From Gemmatimonadota bacterium (GTDB lineage: Bacteria; Gemmatimonadota; Gemmatimonadetes; Longimicrobiales; Gaopeijiaceae): a stretch of 64,000 nucleotides of DNA. The DNA is taken from the NCBI GenBank assembly GCA_029863525.1, contig JAOTVL010000002.1, positions 1-64,000 on the forward strand, in the 5' to 3' direction. The translations under genes and the position numbers were made by a program. The notes beneath the pieces were generated by a model, which worked only from the letters and a program-made list of their open reading frames with translations, was not told the origin of the DNA and searched no databases. Numbering within the stretch: position 1 is the first letter of the stretch; every line of letters starts with the position of its first letter. This document shows, in pieces, positions 26,800 through 36,995 of the stretch.

Positions 26800-29001
26800 A
26801 TGAACCGAAGCCCGAGTCCAACCCTCCACATCGACGAGTACCGCATCGCCTGGATCACGTTCGACGATCCCGAGCGCTCCGTGAACGTCCTCACTGAGCC
26901 GGTCATGATGCGATTCGGCGAGACGCTCGACGAGGCCAGGGCCGCGGCGCGCGAGGGACGCGCGGTCGCCGTGGTCATCCGTAGCGGCAAGGCCGAATCG
27001 TTCATCGCCGGCGCCGACATCGACGCCATCGGCGACGTCGAGGATCCAAACGTTGCCGAGAAGCAGGTGCGGTTCGGTCAGTCGATCTACAACGACGTCG
27101 CTTCCCTTCCCGTGCCCACCGTCGCCGCGATCCACGGGGTCTGCGTGGGTGGCGGCCTGGAAATGTCTCTGGCCTGTGACTTCCGGGTGACCTCGGACTC
27201 GAAGAAGACCGCCCTGAACTTGCCGGAGGTACAGCTGGGGATCCTTCCGGCGTGGGGCGGTACCACCCGCCTGCCCCGACTCGTCGGTCTCCAGGCGGCA
27301 CTCGACCTGTTGTTGACGGGCAAGCCGGTCGACGCGCGCAAGGCGAAGCGAATCGGACTGGCATCTGAGGTCGTACCGGCAGAGCTCTTCTCTGACGAGG
27401 TGAGGAAATTCACGCTCGCCGTTGTCGATGACCTCGGGGCGGGCGCGCCGGCCAAGCCGAAACTGATGGCCCGGCTGCTCGAATCGACGCCCCCCGGCCG
27501 GAAGCTCGTCCTCAAGATGGCACGCAAGAAAGTGCTCCAGCAGACGGGCGGCCACTACCCGGCGCCCCTGCGGATTCTGGACGTCCTTTCCGAAAACTCG
27601 AATCGGAGCGTGGAGCAGAGTCTGGCGGCCGAGGCGGCCGCCGCCGCGGAGCTGCTCGTCTCGCCGGTTTGTAAGAACCTGATCCACGTCTTCCGCATGA
27701 GAGAGGCCGCACGAAAGGGCACCGGCCTCCCGGCGGGCTCCAGCGCCCAGCCAAGAGACGTCCGCATGGTGGGAGTGCTCGGGGCCGGGGTCATGGGAGG
27801 CGGGATTGGTCAGCTGGCGGCATCGCGGGGCGTCCGCGTCTACATGAAGGACATCAACCACGAAGCTGTGACCGGCGGCCTTAAGCATGCCCGTGAGCTC
27901 GTGGACAAGGCGCTCTCGCGCCGCCGGATCTCCAAGCTGGAGGCGGCACAGCAGATGGAGCGGATCGCGGGTGGCCTGGAGTACCACGGGCTCTCCGGCG
28001 CCGACCTCGTGGTCGAGGCCATCGTCGAGAAGATGGGGGTCAAGAAGGCCGTGTTGGCCGAGACCGAGGGACACGTGAGCGACGAGTGCGTCATCGCGAC
28101 GAACACGTCGTCGCTGTCAGTGGCGGAGATGGCCGGGGCCATGACCCGTCCGGATCGGTTCTGCGGCATGCACTTCTTCAACCCGGTTCACCGCATGCCG
28201 CTGGTCGAGGTGATCCGAGGGCCCCAGTCGTCCGATGAGGCCATCGCCACGGTCTACCGGTTCGCCGTCATGCTCGGGAAGGTGCCGATCACCGTCCAAG
28301 ACGGTCCCGGTTTTCTCGTCAACCGGATTCTCGGGCCCTACCTGAACGAGGCCGGCTTTCTGCTCGCAGACGGGTATTCGATCGAGACCATCGACCGGGT
28401 CGCCAAGGAATTCGGCATGCCGATGGGTCCGCTACGGCTCATCGACGAAGTCGGAATCGACGTGTCGGGCCATGCGGGGGCGGCGCTTCACGAGGCCCTC
28501 GGTCCCCGCCTCGAACCCTCTCCGGTCCTGTTGGAGTTGGGCAAGACGGGGCGACTGGGACGAAAGGGCGGTTCCGGCTTCTACCGCTACGAGGGTGGCA
28601 AGGAGAAGGGTGTCGACGAGTCGATCATCTCAGCGCTGCCGAGCGTGCCGGCCCGGGTGGGGGTCCCCACGGTATCCGAGGAAGACGAGAGCATCATTCG
28701 GCATCGGCTCCTCTTCGCGATGATCAACGAGGCGTCGAGGATCCTCGAGGACGGGATCGTACGCTCGGCTCAAGACGTGGATCTCGGCATGATCATGGGG
28801 ACGGGTTTCCCCCCATTCCGGGGTGGGCTCCTCCGCTTCGCGGACACGCTGCACCCCAGGGGTGTTCTCGATCGACTCTCCGATTTGCACCAACGGCAAG
28901 GGGTCCGGTTCGCCCCGGCACCCGCGATCGAGCGGTTGGCCGCCGCCGACCGCACCTTCTATGAGGCTTACCCCGGCACGGTAGAAGCCGCAGGAGCGTG
29001 A
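26800..29001 (+). CDS. fadJ: Fused enoyl-CoA hydratase/3-hydroxyacyl-CoA dehydrogenase
   Basis: ECH: SFIAGADIDAIG, GVCVGGGLEMSLACDFRV; HAD: VGVLGAGVMGGGIGQLAASRG, CGMHFFNPVHRMPLVEVI. Confidence 0.92.
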   Translation: MNRSPSPTLHIDEYRIAWITFDDPERSVNVLTEPVMMRFGETLDEARAAAREGRAVAVVIRSGKAESFIAGADIDAIGDVEDPNVAEKQVRFGQSIYNDVASLPVPTVAAIHGVCVGGGLEMSLACDFRVTSDSKKTALNLPEVQLGILPAWGGTTRLPRLVGLQAALDLLLTGKPVDARKAKRIGLASEVVPAELFSDEVRKFTLAVVDDLGAGAPAKPKLMARLLESTPPGRKLVLKMARKKVLQQTGGHYPAPLRILDVLSENSNRSVEQSLAAEAAAAAELLVSPVCKNLIHVFRMREAARKGTGLPAGSSAQPRDVRMVGVLGAGVMGGGIGQLAASRGVRVYMKDINHEAVTGGLKHARELVDKALSRRRISKLEAAQQMERIAGGLEYHGLSGADLVVEAIVEKMGVKKAVLAETEGHVSDECVIATNTSSLSVAEMAGAMTRPDRFCGMHFFNPVHRMPLVEVIRGPQSSDEAIATVYRFAVMLGKVPITVQDGPGFLVNRILGPYLNEAGFLLADGYSIETIDRVAKEFGMPMGPLRLIDEVGIDVSGHAGAALHEALGPRLEPSPVLLELGKTGRLGRKGGSGFYRYEGGKEKGVDESIISALPSVPARVGVPTVSEEDESIIRHRLLFAMINEASRILEDGIVRSAQDVDLGMIMGTGFPPFRGGLLRFADTLHPRGVLDRLSDLHQRQGVRFAPAPAIERLAAADRTFYEAYPGTVEAAGA

Positions 29002-29642
29002 GTCAGGAGATCGAGCCGAAGATCGTCGGCATCGTACCCGCCGCAGGCGCATCGAAGCGCATGGGCCGGCCCAAGGCACTGCTCGAGCTCCGGGGAGCGA
29101 CCTTCGCGCGGAGAGTCGTCCGGGCATTGGCCGGGGGAGGCTGTGCGGTCGTGTATTTCGTTACGGCCGAGCACGACGAGGATACCTCGCGGATCGCCCG
29201 GGACGCGGGCGCCGTCGTCCTCACCAACCCCGACCCCGGCGAGGGTCCAATCACGTCGCTTCGCCTCGCGCTCCAACACCTCGACTCATCTGTCGAAGCG
29301 GCCGTGTACCTGCCGTTGGACTATGCCCTGATCGAAGCGGAGCACGTCGCGCTTCTCCTGGCGGTCGCGGCCCGCGAGCACGCCGACCTGGCGCTTCCAA
29401 TGGTCGGTGGCAAACGGGGGCATCCAGCGTACTTCGGCCGGGCCCTTTTCCGGGAGTTGGCCGATCCCGAATTGGCCGGCGGGGCGCGTTCGGTGGTCCA
29501 CCGACACCTCGGGCGCGCGTGCCTCGTTCAGAGCGAAGATCCCGCGTTCGTCACCGACATCGATACGCCCGCCGCGTACGAAGAGGCGGTGCGCCTCGAC
29601 GCTGGAAGCCGAGGGGCACGGCTCGGCACGGCGCATGAGTGA
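28998..29642 (+). CDS. NTP transferase, MocA-like molybdenum cofactor cytidylyltransferase
   Basis: GTG start; IVPAAGASKRMGRPKALLELRG, VYLPLDYALI, GKRGHPAYFG. Confidence 0.85.
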   Translation: MSQEIEPKIVGIVPAAGASKRMGRPKALLELRGATFARRVVRALAGGGCAVVYFVTAEHDEDTSRIARDAGAVVLTNPDPGEGPITSLRLALQHLDSSVEAAVYLPLDYALIEAEHVALLLAVAAREHADLALPMVGGKRGHPAYFGRALFRELADPELAGGARSVVHRHLGRACLVQSEDPAFVTDIDTPAAYEEAVRLDAGSRGARLGTAHE

Positions 29643-30510
29643 CTCGATCGATGCCGCGCAAGCCGCGCGCGCGCTTCTCGAAGTAGCCGAGGCAGGGGGC
29701 ACCGGCGCGGCGGCGACGGTGATCGGACCGCCCGAGAGCACCCGATTGGGCAGGAGGATGGTGCACACCGTTGAGGGGGACTCCGGCCGTACGCTGGGAA
29801 GCCTTGGCGGCGCAACGCTCGACTCGGTCGTGGTGGCGCTCTTACGGGACCTCATGACGGACCCGCGCGCCCGAGACGGCGTCCGCAGAATCGGTGCCAA
29901 AGAGGACGCTTCAGGCGAGGTGGAACTGTACGTCGAGGTGCGCCGGCCGGTCCGTGAGTTGATCCTGGTCGGGGCCGGACACATCGCGCAGCCGATGGCC
30001 CACCTCGGTGCGCTCTTGGGGTACCGCGTGACGGTTCTCGACGACCGACCCGACTTTGCGACCCGAGAGCGCTTTCCTGACGCCGATCGGTTGATCCGCG
30101 CCGACTTCAGCGATCCCTTCGCCGAGATCGAATTGCACGAGCGCTCCCACCTCCTGCTCGTGACCAGAGGACACAAGTACGACTACGAGTGCCTCATCCG
30201 TGCGCTGCGTGCGGATCCGGCGCCCGCATACGTCGGTATGATCGGAAGTCGAAGGAGGGTTCGCGCTACGTACGTCCAGCTCATCGACGAAGGCTTCGAG
30301 AGAGAGGTGCTCGAGCGAATCCACGCACCGGTGGGCTTGGACATCGGCGCGGAAACACCGGAAGAAATCGCGGTCGCCGTCGCGGCGGAGCTCGTCTTGC
30401 TCGATCGCGGTGGCTCGGGCTTCTCGCTTCGCTCCGTCGAACGGGTTGCCGAACGGTTCTTCGACTCGACCGGGAGCGGAGAGCCACGAGACAGGGAGAC
30501 ACCGCCGTGA
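29635..30510 (+). CDS. XdhC family protein
   Basis: RELILVGAGHIAQPMAHLGALLGYRVTVLDDRPDFA, RGHKYDYECL, YVGMIGSRRRV, GLDIGAETPEEIAVAVAAEL. Confidence 0.9.
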   Translation: MSDSIDAAQAARALLEVAEAGGTGAAATVIGPPESTRLGRRMVHTVEGDSGRTLGSLGGATLDSVVVALLRDLMTDPRARDGVRRIGAKEDASGEVELYVEVRRPVRELILVGAGHIAQPMAHLGALLGYRVTVLDDRPDFATRERFPDADRLIRADFSDPFAEIELHERSHLLLVTRGHKYDYECLIRALRADPAPAYVGMIGSRRRVRATYVQLIDEGFEREVLERIHAPVGLDIGAETPEEIAVAVAAELVLLDRGGSGFSLRSVERVAERFFDSTGSGEPRDRETPP

Positions 30511-30863
30511 CACACGAAGACGACCGCACCCTTGCCTACGCCCTGATCGCCGCGCGCGAAGCGGGACGTGCGTGCGTGCTCGCGACCATCGTGGCCACGA
30601 AGGGCTCCACACCCAGAAAGGTCGGCGCGCGCATGCTCGTAGACCCGGACCAGGGCTTGGTCGGCACCGTGGGGGGCGGATGCGGCGAAGCGGAAGTCAT
30701 CGAATCTGCCCACCGCGTCCTCGAATGCGGGGTGCCGGAGCGGGTGCGGGTGGACCTCACCGAAGACTTCACGTCGTGGAGTCCGGCCGTGTGCGGCGGC
30801 GTCATGGACGTCTTCGTGGAGTTGGTCGGGCAGGTGGACCGGCCTTCACGAAGGCCCTCGTGA
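30507..30863 (+). CDS. XdhC/CoxI N-terminal-domain protein
   Basis: VLATIVATKGSTPRKVGARMLVDPDQGLVGTVGGGCGEAEVI; GTG start overlapping previous stop. Confidence 0.85.
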   Translation: MTHEDDRTLAYALIAAREAGRACVLATIVATKGSTPRKVGARMLVDPDQGLVGTVGGGCGEAEVIESAHRVLECGVPERVRVDLTEDFTSWSPAVCGGVMDVFVELVGQVDRPSRRPS

Positions 30864-31390
30864 CGACTACGCCCCGGGTCGCGATCCACTACCGCCGACT
30901 GCCGGACCACACCCGCGTCTACGACCAGCGCGTCCTGCTCGAGCAAGACGATGTCGTGGTCACGCTCTCAGAGCCGCTCGCCATGGAGGCACCGATGGTC
31001 CACGACCAACGGGTCATGCTCGAGCCGGGCTCACTCGTCGTCTGGTTCACCTTCCCGGAGGCGTGGCACGATATCGGACACTTCTACGCCGCGGACGGTC
31101 GCTCGACCGGACTATACGCGAATGTCATCACGCCACCGGTCATGGAGGGGAGCGTTTGGCACACGACCGACCTGTTCCTCGACCTCTGGTGGCCGCGAGA
31201 GGGCGCGCCGACGATCCTCGACGAGGACGAATTCGAGAACGCGCTGGCCAAGGACTGGCTGGACGAGGAAACCGCACACAGAGCTCGCGCGGAGGCGGAT
31301 CGACTGCTGGCACTCGCAACGGCCGGAGCGTGGCCACCGCCCGTGGTGGGTGAGTGGACGCTGGGGCGCGCGCTGGCCGAAGTCGGTTAG
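30860..31390 (+). CDS. DUF402 domain-containing protein
   Basis: GTG start overlap; SLVVWFTFPEAWHDIGHFY, GLYANVITPP, TTDLFLDLWWPREG, LDEDEFENAL. Confidence 0.82.
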   Translation: MTTTPRVAIHYRRLPDHTRVYDQRVLLEQDDVVVTLSEPLAMEAPMVHDQRVMLEPGSLVVWFTFPEAWHDIGHFYAADGRSTGLYANVITPPVMEGSVWHTTDLFLDLWWPREGAPTILDEDEFENALAKDWLDEETAHRARAEADRLLALATAGAWPPPVVGEWTLGRALAEVG

Positions 31391-31614
31391 TCGCTCTCCG
31401 ACACGTATACGGACACCAAGCGCTTCACATCGACGTGGAGTCGCTTGAGCACGGCCTCGTCCTCACGCACGAAGTCGATCAGTCGCTCGTATTCGTCGAC
31501 CGAGTCGGACGGGACGGTCACCGTCTCGTGGTGGTACGATCCGTCGTCGACGAAGAGCAGCCTCAACTCCACACGGCCCGGGCCTTTGCCGCGACGACCC
31601 TTCGTTGGGCTCAA
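31387..31614 (-). CDS. Hypothetical 75-aa protein
   Basis: TTG start overlapping the dsbA-like stop (TTGA): MSPTKGRRGKGPGRVELRLLFVDDGSYHHETVTVPSDSVDEYERLIDFVREDEAVLKRLHVDVKRLVSVYVSESD. Confidence 0.6.
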   Translation of the reverse strand: MSPTKGRRGKGPGRVELRLLFVDDGSYHHETVTVPSDSVDEYERLIDFVREDEAVLKRLHVDVKRLVSVYVSESD

Positions 31615-32351
31615 TTGCCACCTGGGGTCGCGGTCATGGCATCGATCGCACCGACGATCGACGGGAAGTCGACGGCGTTGAGCCGACGTACCTGTCCATC
31701 CGCGTTGATCATGATCGTCGGGGTGCCGCTCACGCCCATCCGAGCACCGAGCTCCATGTTGGCCGAGACGACGTCCGCATGCCGGTCGCTGTTCACGCAG
31801 GACGAGAATTCGCCTCCGTCGACCCCCACGGTCTCGGCGTAATCCTCGAAAGCGCTGGTCGGCATGGTCGCCGAAGACCAGCGCGACTGGTTGCGGAACA
31901 CCTCCTGGTGGAACTCCCAGTATTTGCCTTGATCTCCAGCGCATCGGGCGGCCCGCGCAGCGAGAAAGGCGTTCGGGTGGATCTGTACGAGGGGGAAGTC
32001 GTAAAAGACGAACTCCGCCCGACCCGACTGGACCAGCGTTGCATCGATCTGCGGCTTCACCTGCATGGCGAAGGAGCCGCAGCCCGGGCATTGGTAGTCG
32101 CCGAACTCGACGATGGTGACGGGGGCGTCCGGGTCGCCGAGGGAAACCCCCTGCGCAAGCTCGATCAGCTCCTCGTCGCTCGCGATGGTCAGCTCGACCG
32201 GTGCGGTGGCGGCCGAACTGAACGCGCTCGAACCCGCGGTATAGAGAAAAGCACCGATTCCGATCACGGCCACCGCGCCGAGCACGTAGAGAATCTTGTT
32301 GGACTCGGACTCGCCCTCACGGGCCTGCCGTCGTTGCTCGCTTCTGGACAC
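31611..32351 (-). CDS. DsbA-family thioredoxin-fold protein, membrane anchored
   Basis: FGDYQCPGCGSFAM; TM near N-terminus; GVSGTPTIMINADGQV. Confidence 0.92.
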   Translation of the reverse strand: MSRSEQRRQAREGESESNKILYVLGAVAVIGIGAFLYTAGSSAFSSAATAPVELTIASDEELIELAQGVSLGDPDAPVTIVEFGDYQCPGCGSFAMQVKPQIDATLVQSGRAEFVFYDFPLVQIHPNAFLAARAARCAGDQGKYWEFHQEVFRNQSRWSSATMPTSAFEDYAETVGVDGGEFSSCVNSDRHADVVSANMELGARMGVSGTPTIMINADGQVRRLNAVDFPSIVGAIDAMTATPGGN

Positions 32352-32518
32352 CCTACCACTCCCATTGAGCCGGAACGTCTGCGCGAACCGGAATGATGAT
32401 GCGCGCCGCTTCCCGCGCTCGGATCACGGGGACCCGGTGAGCCCGAAAGATGCCCGACCCCGGCTGGTCGATCAAGCGAGCGGACCGGCGAGCCCCGCCA
32501 ATGGTACGCATCCCGACG

Positions 32519-33208
32519 TCACGCCCAGCCGAAAAGCAGCTCCACGACCTCGCCGGTCGAGGTCAGATCTTCGAGTAGGTAATCGGGGTCGGAGGCGGCG
32601 AGATCGCCGACGCCGAACGCACCGGTCGCGACCGCCACCGTTCGGGTCCCACCTGCCTTCCCGCAAGCGACGTCCCGGGGCGTATCCCCAACCACGACGG
32701 CCAACTCGGCGGTGACCATCTCTCCGAAGAGCTCCCGCGCCCGACCCACGGCGATCGCGGGGAGCCGGTCCCGTTCCTCGTGGTCCGACCCGTAGCTGCC
32801 GAAGGTGAAATGCCCCCACAAGCCGCCCGAGGCGAGCTTCAGCCGTGCCCCTCCATGAATGTTGCCCGTGAGAAGGCCGACACCGATGTCTCGGAAACGG
32901 GCCAACTCGGCAAGGAGCTGGGGCACACCGGGCAGCACCTGGACCGGATCTTCCGGTAGTCGTTCCTCGAGGTACGTCAGGTACCGGCGCCACAGCTGTT
33001 CGAATCCGCGGTCGATCTCGTCGTTCGACAATCCGGCGCCGGCGAGAAGCTCGCGGGCGATTTGAGGATCGGTCTTGCCGGCGAAGCTCACGCTCTCGTG
33101 GTTCCCCGGCGTGCCGTACGTCTCGGTCATCGCGTCGACGAACGCGTACTTCGCGGGTCCGCCGCGCACGAGAGTGCCGTCGATGTCGAAGAGAACGAGG
33201 CTGCGCAT
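32519..33208 (-). CDS. HAD family hydrolase (phosphoglycolate phosphatase-like)
   Basis: LVLFDIDGTLVRGG, LLTGNIHGG, VVVGDTPRDVACGKAGG. Confidence 0.88.
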   Translation of the reverse strand: MRSLVLFDIDGTLVRGGPAKYAFVDAMTETYGTPGNHESVSFAGKTDPQIARELLAGAGLSNDEIDRGFEQLWRRYLTYLEERLPEDPVQVLPGVPQLLAELARFRDIGVGLLTGNIHGGARLKLASGGLWGHFTFGSYGSDHEERDRLPAIAVGRARELFGEMVTAELAVVVGDTPRDVACGKAGGTRTVAVATGAFGVGDLAASDPDYLLEDLTSTGEVVELLFGWA

Positions 33209-33210
33209 GG

Positions 33211-34185
33211 TCAGGGCAGGTTGGAGAGCAAGCTCGGGTCGAGGTTGCCGCCGCTGATGATGGCGGCGACGCGCCCACCGTCGTGTTTGACCGCACCCGA
33301 CAATAACGCCGCGGTCGTCGCGGCGCCGCTGTACTCCACGACCAGCTTGTGGCTGTGCACCAGAAGCCCCGTCGCCTTGCGGATCGTCTCATCGTCGACG
33401 GTCACGACGTCGTCCATGAGCTCTCGGGCATGTTCGAATGTGAGCTCACCCGCGATCACGGGCTTGAGGCCGTCGGCGATGGTGTTCACCTCGCCGAGCA
33501 GTGTCGGGGCCCCTTCGTCCAGCGCTTTCCGCATGGAGGCGGCGCCCTCGGGCTCTACGCCGATCACCCTCGCACTCGGTACGAGGCGCTTCACGGCCGC
33601 CGCCACCCCGCTCGCCAGACCGCCTCCGCCGATCGGCGCCAGGACGATGTCGACGTCGGACCAGTCTCGGGCGATCTCGAGCCCCACCGTACCCTGGCCG
33701 GCGATGATGTGGCGATGATCGAAGGGAGGCACGATCACCAGCCCTTCCGCGGCGGCGATCCGTTCGGCGCGACCCTTTCGTTCTATCGAGGTCGTACCCT
33801 CGAAGACGACCTCCGCGCCGAGCCGCTCCGCGCCGTCCCGCTTCACCTTCGGCGCGTCGGTCGGCATGACCACGACCACCCTCAGGCCGCGCAATCTGCC
33901 CGCGAGCGCGACCGCCTGGGCATGGTTGCCGGAGGAGTAGGTGATGATCCCTCCGGAAACCTGATCGTCGGAGAGCTGGGAGACGAAGTTGTACGCACCC
34001 CGGATCTTGAAGGAGCCGGCCCGCTGGAGGTTCTCGCACTTCAATCGGACGTTCGCGTCGACCGCCTCCGAAACGGCATCCGCGGGAATCAGCGGAGTCG
34101 GAACCACCACGCCGGCGAGCCGCCGGGAGGCCGATTCGATCTCGGTCAGGCCGACGAGGCCCCGACCCTGCACGACCTCGTTCAC
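33211..34185 (-). CDS. PLP-dependent threonine/serine dehydratase
   Basis: LKCENLQRAGSFKIRGAYN, SSGNHAQAVALAG, APIGGGGLASG. Confidence 0.93.
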   Translation of the reverse strand: MNEVVQGRGLVGLTEIESASRRLAGVVVPTPLIPADAVSEAVDANVRLKCENLQRAGSFKIRGAYNFVSQLSDDQVSGGIITYSSGNHAQAVALAGRLRGLRVVVVMPTDAPKVKRDGAERLGAEVVFEGTTSIERKGRAERIAAAEGLVIVPPFDHRHIIAGQGTVGLEIARDWSDVDIVLAPIGGGGLASGVAAAVKRLVPSARVIGVEPEGAASMRKALDEGAPTLLGEVNTIADGLKPVIAGELTFEHARELMDDVVTVDDETIRKATGLLVHSHKLVVEYSGAATTAALLSGAVKHDGGRVAAIISGGNLDPSLLSNLP

Positions 34186-34208
34186 CGTCGCCAGGGCCTC
34201 ACCCCGCC

Positions 34209-36761
34209 CTACTCCTCTCCCCCGGTGGACTCGTCGTCCTCGCCTTCCGCGCCCGCCTCGCCTTCCGCGCCCGCCTCGCCTTCGAAGTCGCCGTTCGCCC
34301 CGTTCTCCTCGTCGTCGATGATGACGCGCGCCACGTCCACGACGACGTCTCCCTCGTCGAGGTTCATGAGCTTCACGCCCTGCGTAGCACGGCCGATAAT
34401 CCTGATCTCCCCGACGCGCTGACGATTCACGACACCTTTGCGGGTGATCATCATCAACTGCTCGTCGTCCGCGACCGCACGGATCGCGACCACCTCACCG
34501 GACTTCTTCGTGACCTTGAGGTTGATCACGCCGTACCCGCCCCTCTTCTGCAGGCGGTATTGGCCGATCTCGGTGCGCTTACCCATGCCGTTCTCGGACA
34601 CGGTCAGGATCGTCGAGCCTTCGGGCGCGACGACCATGCCGATGCACTCGTCACCCTCACGCAGCTTGATCCCCCGTACACCCGCGGTGGCCCGGCCCAT
34701 GGGTCGAGCGTCCCCCTCCTCGAAGCGGATGCCCATTCCGGACCGACTCGCCATGACGACCTGGTCCTCGCCGGACGTGATCCGGACCTCGATCAACTCG
34801 TCGTCGTCGTCGATGTTGATCGCGTTCAGACCGACCGTGCGGACGTTTCCGTAAGCAGAAAGCACGGTCTTCTTCACGACACCCTTCTTCGTGCCGAAGA
34901 TCAGAAAACGGTCTTCGCTGAACTCGCGGACCGGTACGATCGCGGCGATCTGCTCGTCCGGACCGAGGTTCAAGAGGTTCACGATCGGCTTTCCACGCGA
35001 GATGCGGCTACCGACGGGAATCTCCCAGACCTTCTTCCAATAGCACTGCCCACCGCGCGTGAAGATCATGAGGTAATCGTGCGTCGAGGCGACGTATAGG
35101 TGCTCGACCCAATCCTCCTCCTTCGTGTCCATCCCCCGAAGCCCACGCCCACCTCGACGCTGCGCCCGATAGGTGTGGACCGGGAGGCGCTTCACGTAGC
35201 CGTGGTGCGAGACCGTCACCACCATGTCTTCCTCGACGATCAGGTCCTCGACGTCGAAGCTCCCTACGGCATGCGTAATCTCGGTCCTTCGCTCGTCTCC
35301 ATACTTGGACGAGATCTCTGCTAGCTCATCCTTGAGGATGCCCATCCGGACCTCTTCGGAGGCGAGGATGCGCTGAAGCTCCGCGATCAGCACGCGGACC
35401 TCGGCGAGCTCCTCTTCGAGCTTCTCGATCTCGAGGCCGGTGAGCCGCGCGAGCCGCATGTCGAGGATCGCCTTCGCCTGCCGTTCGGAGAGCTCGAAGC
35501 CGTCCTGGAGCTGCTGCGACGCGGTGTCGGTGTCGACCGAACCACGGATGACCTTGATGACCTCGTCGATGTTGTCGACGGCGATCTTCAGACCCTCGAG
35601 GATGTGCTCCCGCTCGAGCGCCTTGGCCAGGTCGAACTCGCTCCGACGCACGATGACGACCAGCCGGTGCGCGATGAAGTGCTGGAGCATCTCGCGCAGG
35701 GGCATGACCCTCGGCTGCCCATCGTGAAGGGCCAGCAGGATGGTCCCGAACGTCGACTGCATCTGCGTGTGCTTGTACAGCCGGTTCAGCACGATCTCCG
35801 GAACGGAGTCCCGCTTGAGCTCGATCACGATGCGCATGCCGCTGCGGTCGGATTCGTCGCGGAGATCCCGGATGTCCGGCAACTTCTTGTCCCGCACGAG
35901 CTGAGCGATCTGCTCGATCAGGCGGGACTTGTTCACCATGAACGGAATCTCGGACACGATGATCCGCTCGCTGTTGGCGTCGATCTGCTCGATCTCCGCC
36001 CGGGCACGCATGACGACCCGTCCCCGGCCCGTCCGGTACGCGTCGCGGATCCCCTCTCGGCCGCAGACGAACCCGCCCGTGGGGAAGTCGGGTCCCTGTA
36101 CGATCTCCTCGAGGCGCTCCTGCGGGAGGTCCGGATCGTCGATGAGCGCCGTCGTCGCCTCGACGATCTCGCGCAGATTATGGGGCGGGATGTTCGTCGC
36201 CATCCCGACGGCAATCCCCGACGAACCGTTGATCAGCAGGTTCGGAACCCGTGCCGGAAGAACCGTGGGCTCCTGACGGCTCCCGTCGAAGTTGTCCGCG
36301 TAGGTGACGGTCTCTTTGTCGATGTCGGCGAGCAGTTCCGTGGCGATCGGCATGAGCCGCGCCTCGGTGTACCGGTACGCCGCCGCGGAGTCACCGTCGA
36401 CCGAGCCGAAATTGCCTTGACCATCGACCAGCGGGTAGCGCAGTGAGAAGTCCTGCACCATGCGCACCATGGAGTCGTACACCGCCGAATCGCCGTGCGG
36501 GTGGTACTTGCCCAGCACGTCACCGACCACCGTGGCGCTCTTCTTGTACGCGCGGCCCGGGCTCAGCCCGGCCTCACTCATGGCATACAGTATCCGGCGG
36601 TGGACCGGCTTGAGTCCGTCCCGAACGTCCGGGAGCGCACGCTGGACGATGACGCTCATCGAATAGTCGATGAACGACTCCCTCATCTCGTCTTCTAGCA
36701 GGCGGGCCAGGACGGTCTGGCCGCCCCCTTCTCCACCTCCGAGCTCGAGCTCGTCACTCAT
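34209..36761 (-). CDS. gyrA: DNA gyrase subunit A
   Basis: [58 protein letters not shown], GyrA-box QRRGGRG; acidic C-terminal tail. Confidence 0.97.
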   Translation of the reverse strand: MSDELELGGGEGGGQTVLARLLEDEMRESFIDYSMSVIVQRALPDVRDGLKPVHRRILYAMSEAGLSPGRAYKKSATVVGDVLGKYHPHGDSAVYDSMVRMVQDFSLRYPLVDGQGNFGSVDGDSAAAYRYTEARLMPIATELLADIDKETVTYADNFDGSRQEPTVLPARVPNLLINGSSGIAVGMATNIPPHNLREIVEATTALIDDPDLPQERLEEIVQGPDFPTGGFVCGREGIRDAYRTGRGRVVMRARAEIEQIDANSERIIVSEIPFMVNKSRLIEQIAQLVRDKKLPDIRDLRDESDRSGMRIVIELKRDSVPEIVLNRLYKHTQMQSTFGTILLALHDGQPRVMPLREMLQHFIAHRLVVIVRRSEFDLAKALEREHILEGLKIAVDNIDEVIKVIRGSVDTDTASQQLQDGFELSERQAKAILDMRLARLTGLEIEKLEEELAEVRVLIAELQRILASEEVRMGILKDELAEISSKYGDERRTEITHAVGSFDVEDLIVEEDMVVTVSHHGYVKRLPVHTYRAQRRGGRGLRGMDTKEEDWVEHLYVASTHDYLMIFTRGGQCYWKKVWEIPVGSRISRGKPIVNLLNLGPDEQIAAIVPVREFSEDRFLIFGTKKGVVKKTVLSAYGNVRTVGLNAINIDDDDELIEVRITSGEDQVVMASRSGMGIRFEEGDARPMGRATAGVRGIKLREGDECIGMVVAPEGSTILTVSENGMGKRTEIGQYRLQKRGGYGVINLKVTKKSGEVVAIRAVADDEQLMMITRKGVVNRQRVGEIRIIGRATQGVKLMNLDEGDVVVDVARVIIDDEENGANGDFEGEAGAEGEAGAEGEDDESTGGEE

Positions 36762-36995
36762 TCGGGTGTGATCCTGTCATGATTCGGGGCCGGCGAGCGT
36801 GACGTCGCCCAAGGACGATTCGAGACCTCGGGCAAGCACTCACTCCTGGTCGGGGCCGCGGCGTTCGAAGCGGCCCGTTCGGGCACGTCAGGGAAGGGTT
36901 CCCGGAACCCAGAAAAATAACTTCGCGGAGACGCGGCACCAAGGCGACGAAAGCCTTGAACCACAAGGATTTTCGGCCCCTCCGGGCATGGGGGA

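Noticed and set aside
25779-28074. Long minus ORFs (416 and 466 aa) across the lipoprotein and fadJ genes
   Set aside because: Antisense shadows of clear genes
36762-36995. Hairpins (GGGTTCCCGGAACCC, CCTTG...CAAGG) in the gyrA leader as terminator or ncRNA
   Set aside because: No U-tract or supporting conservation; common by chance in GC-rich intergenic DNA
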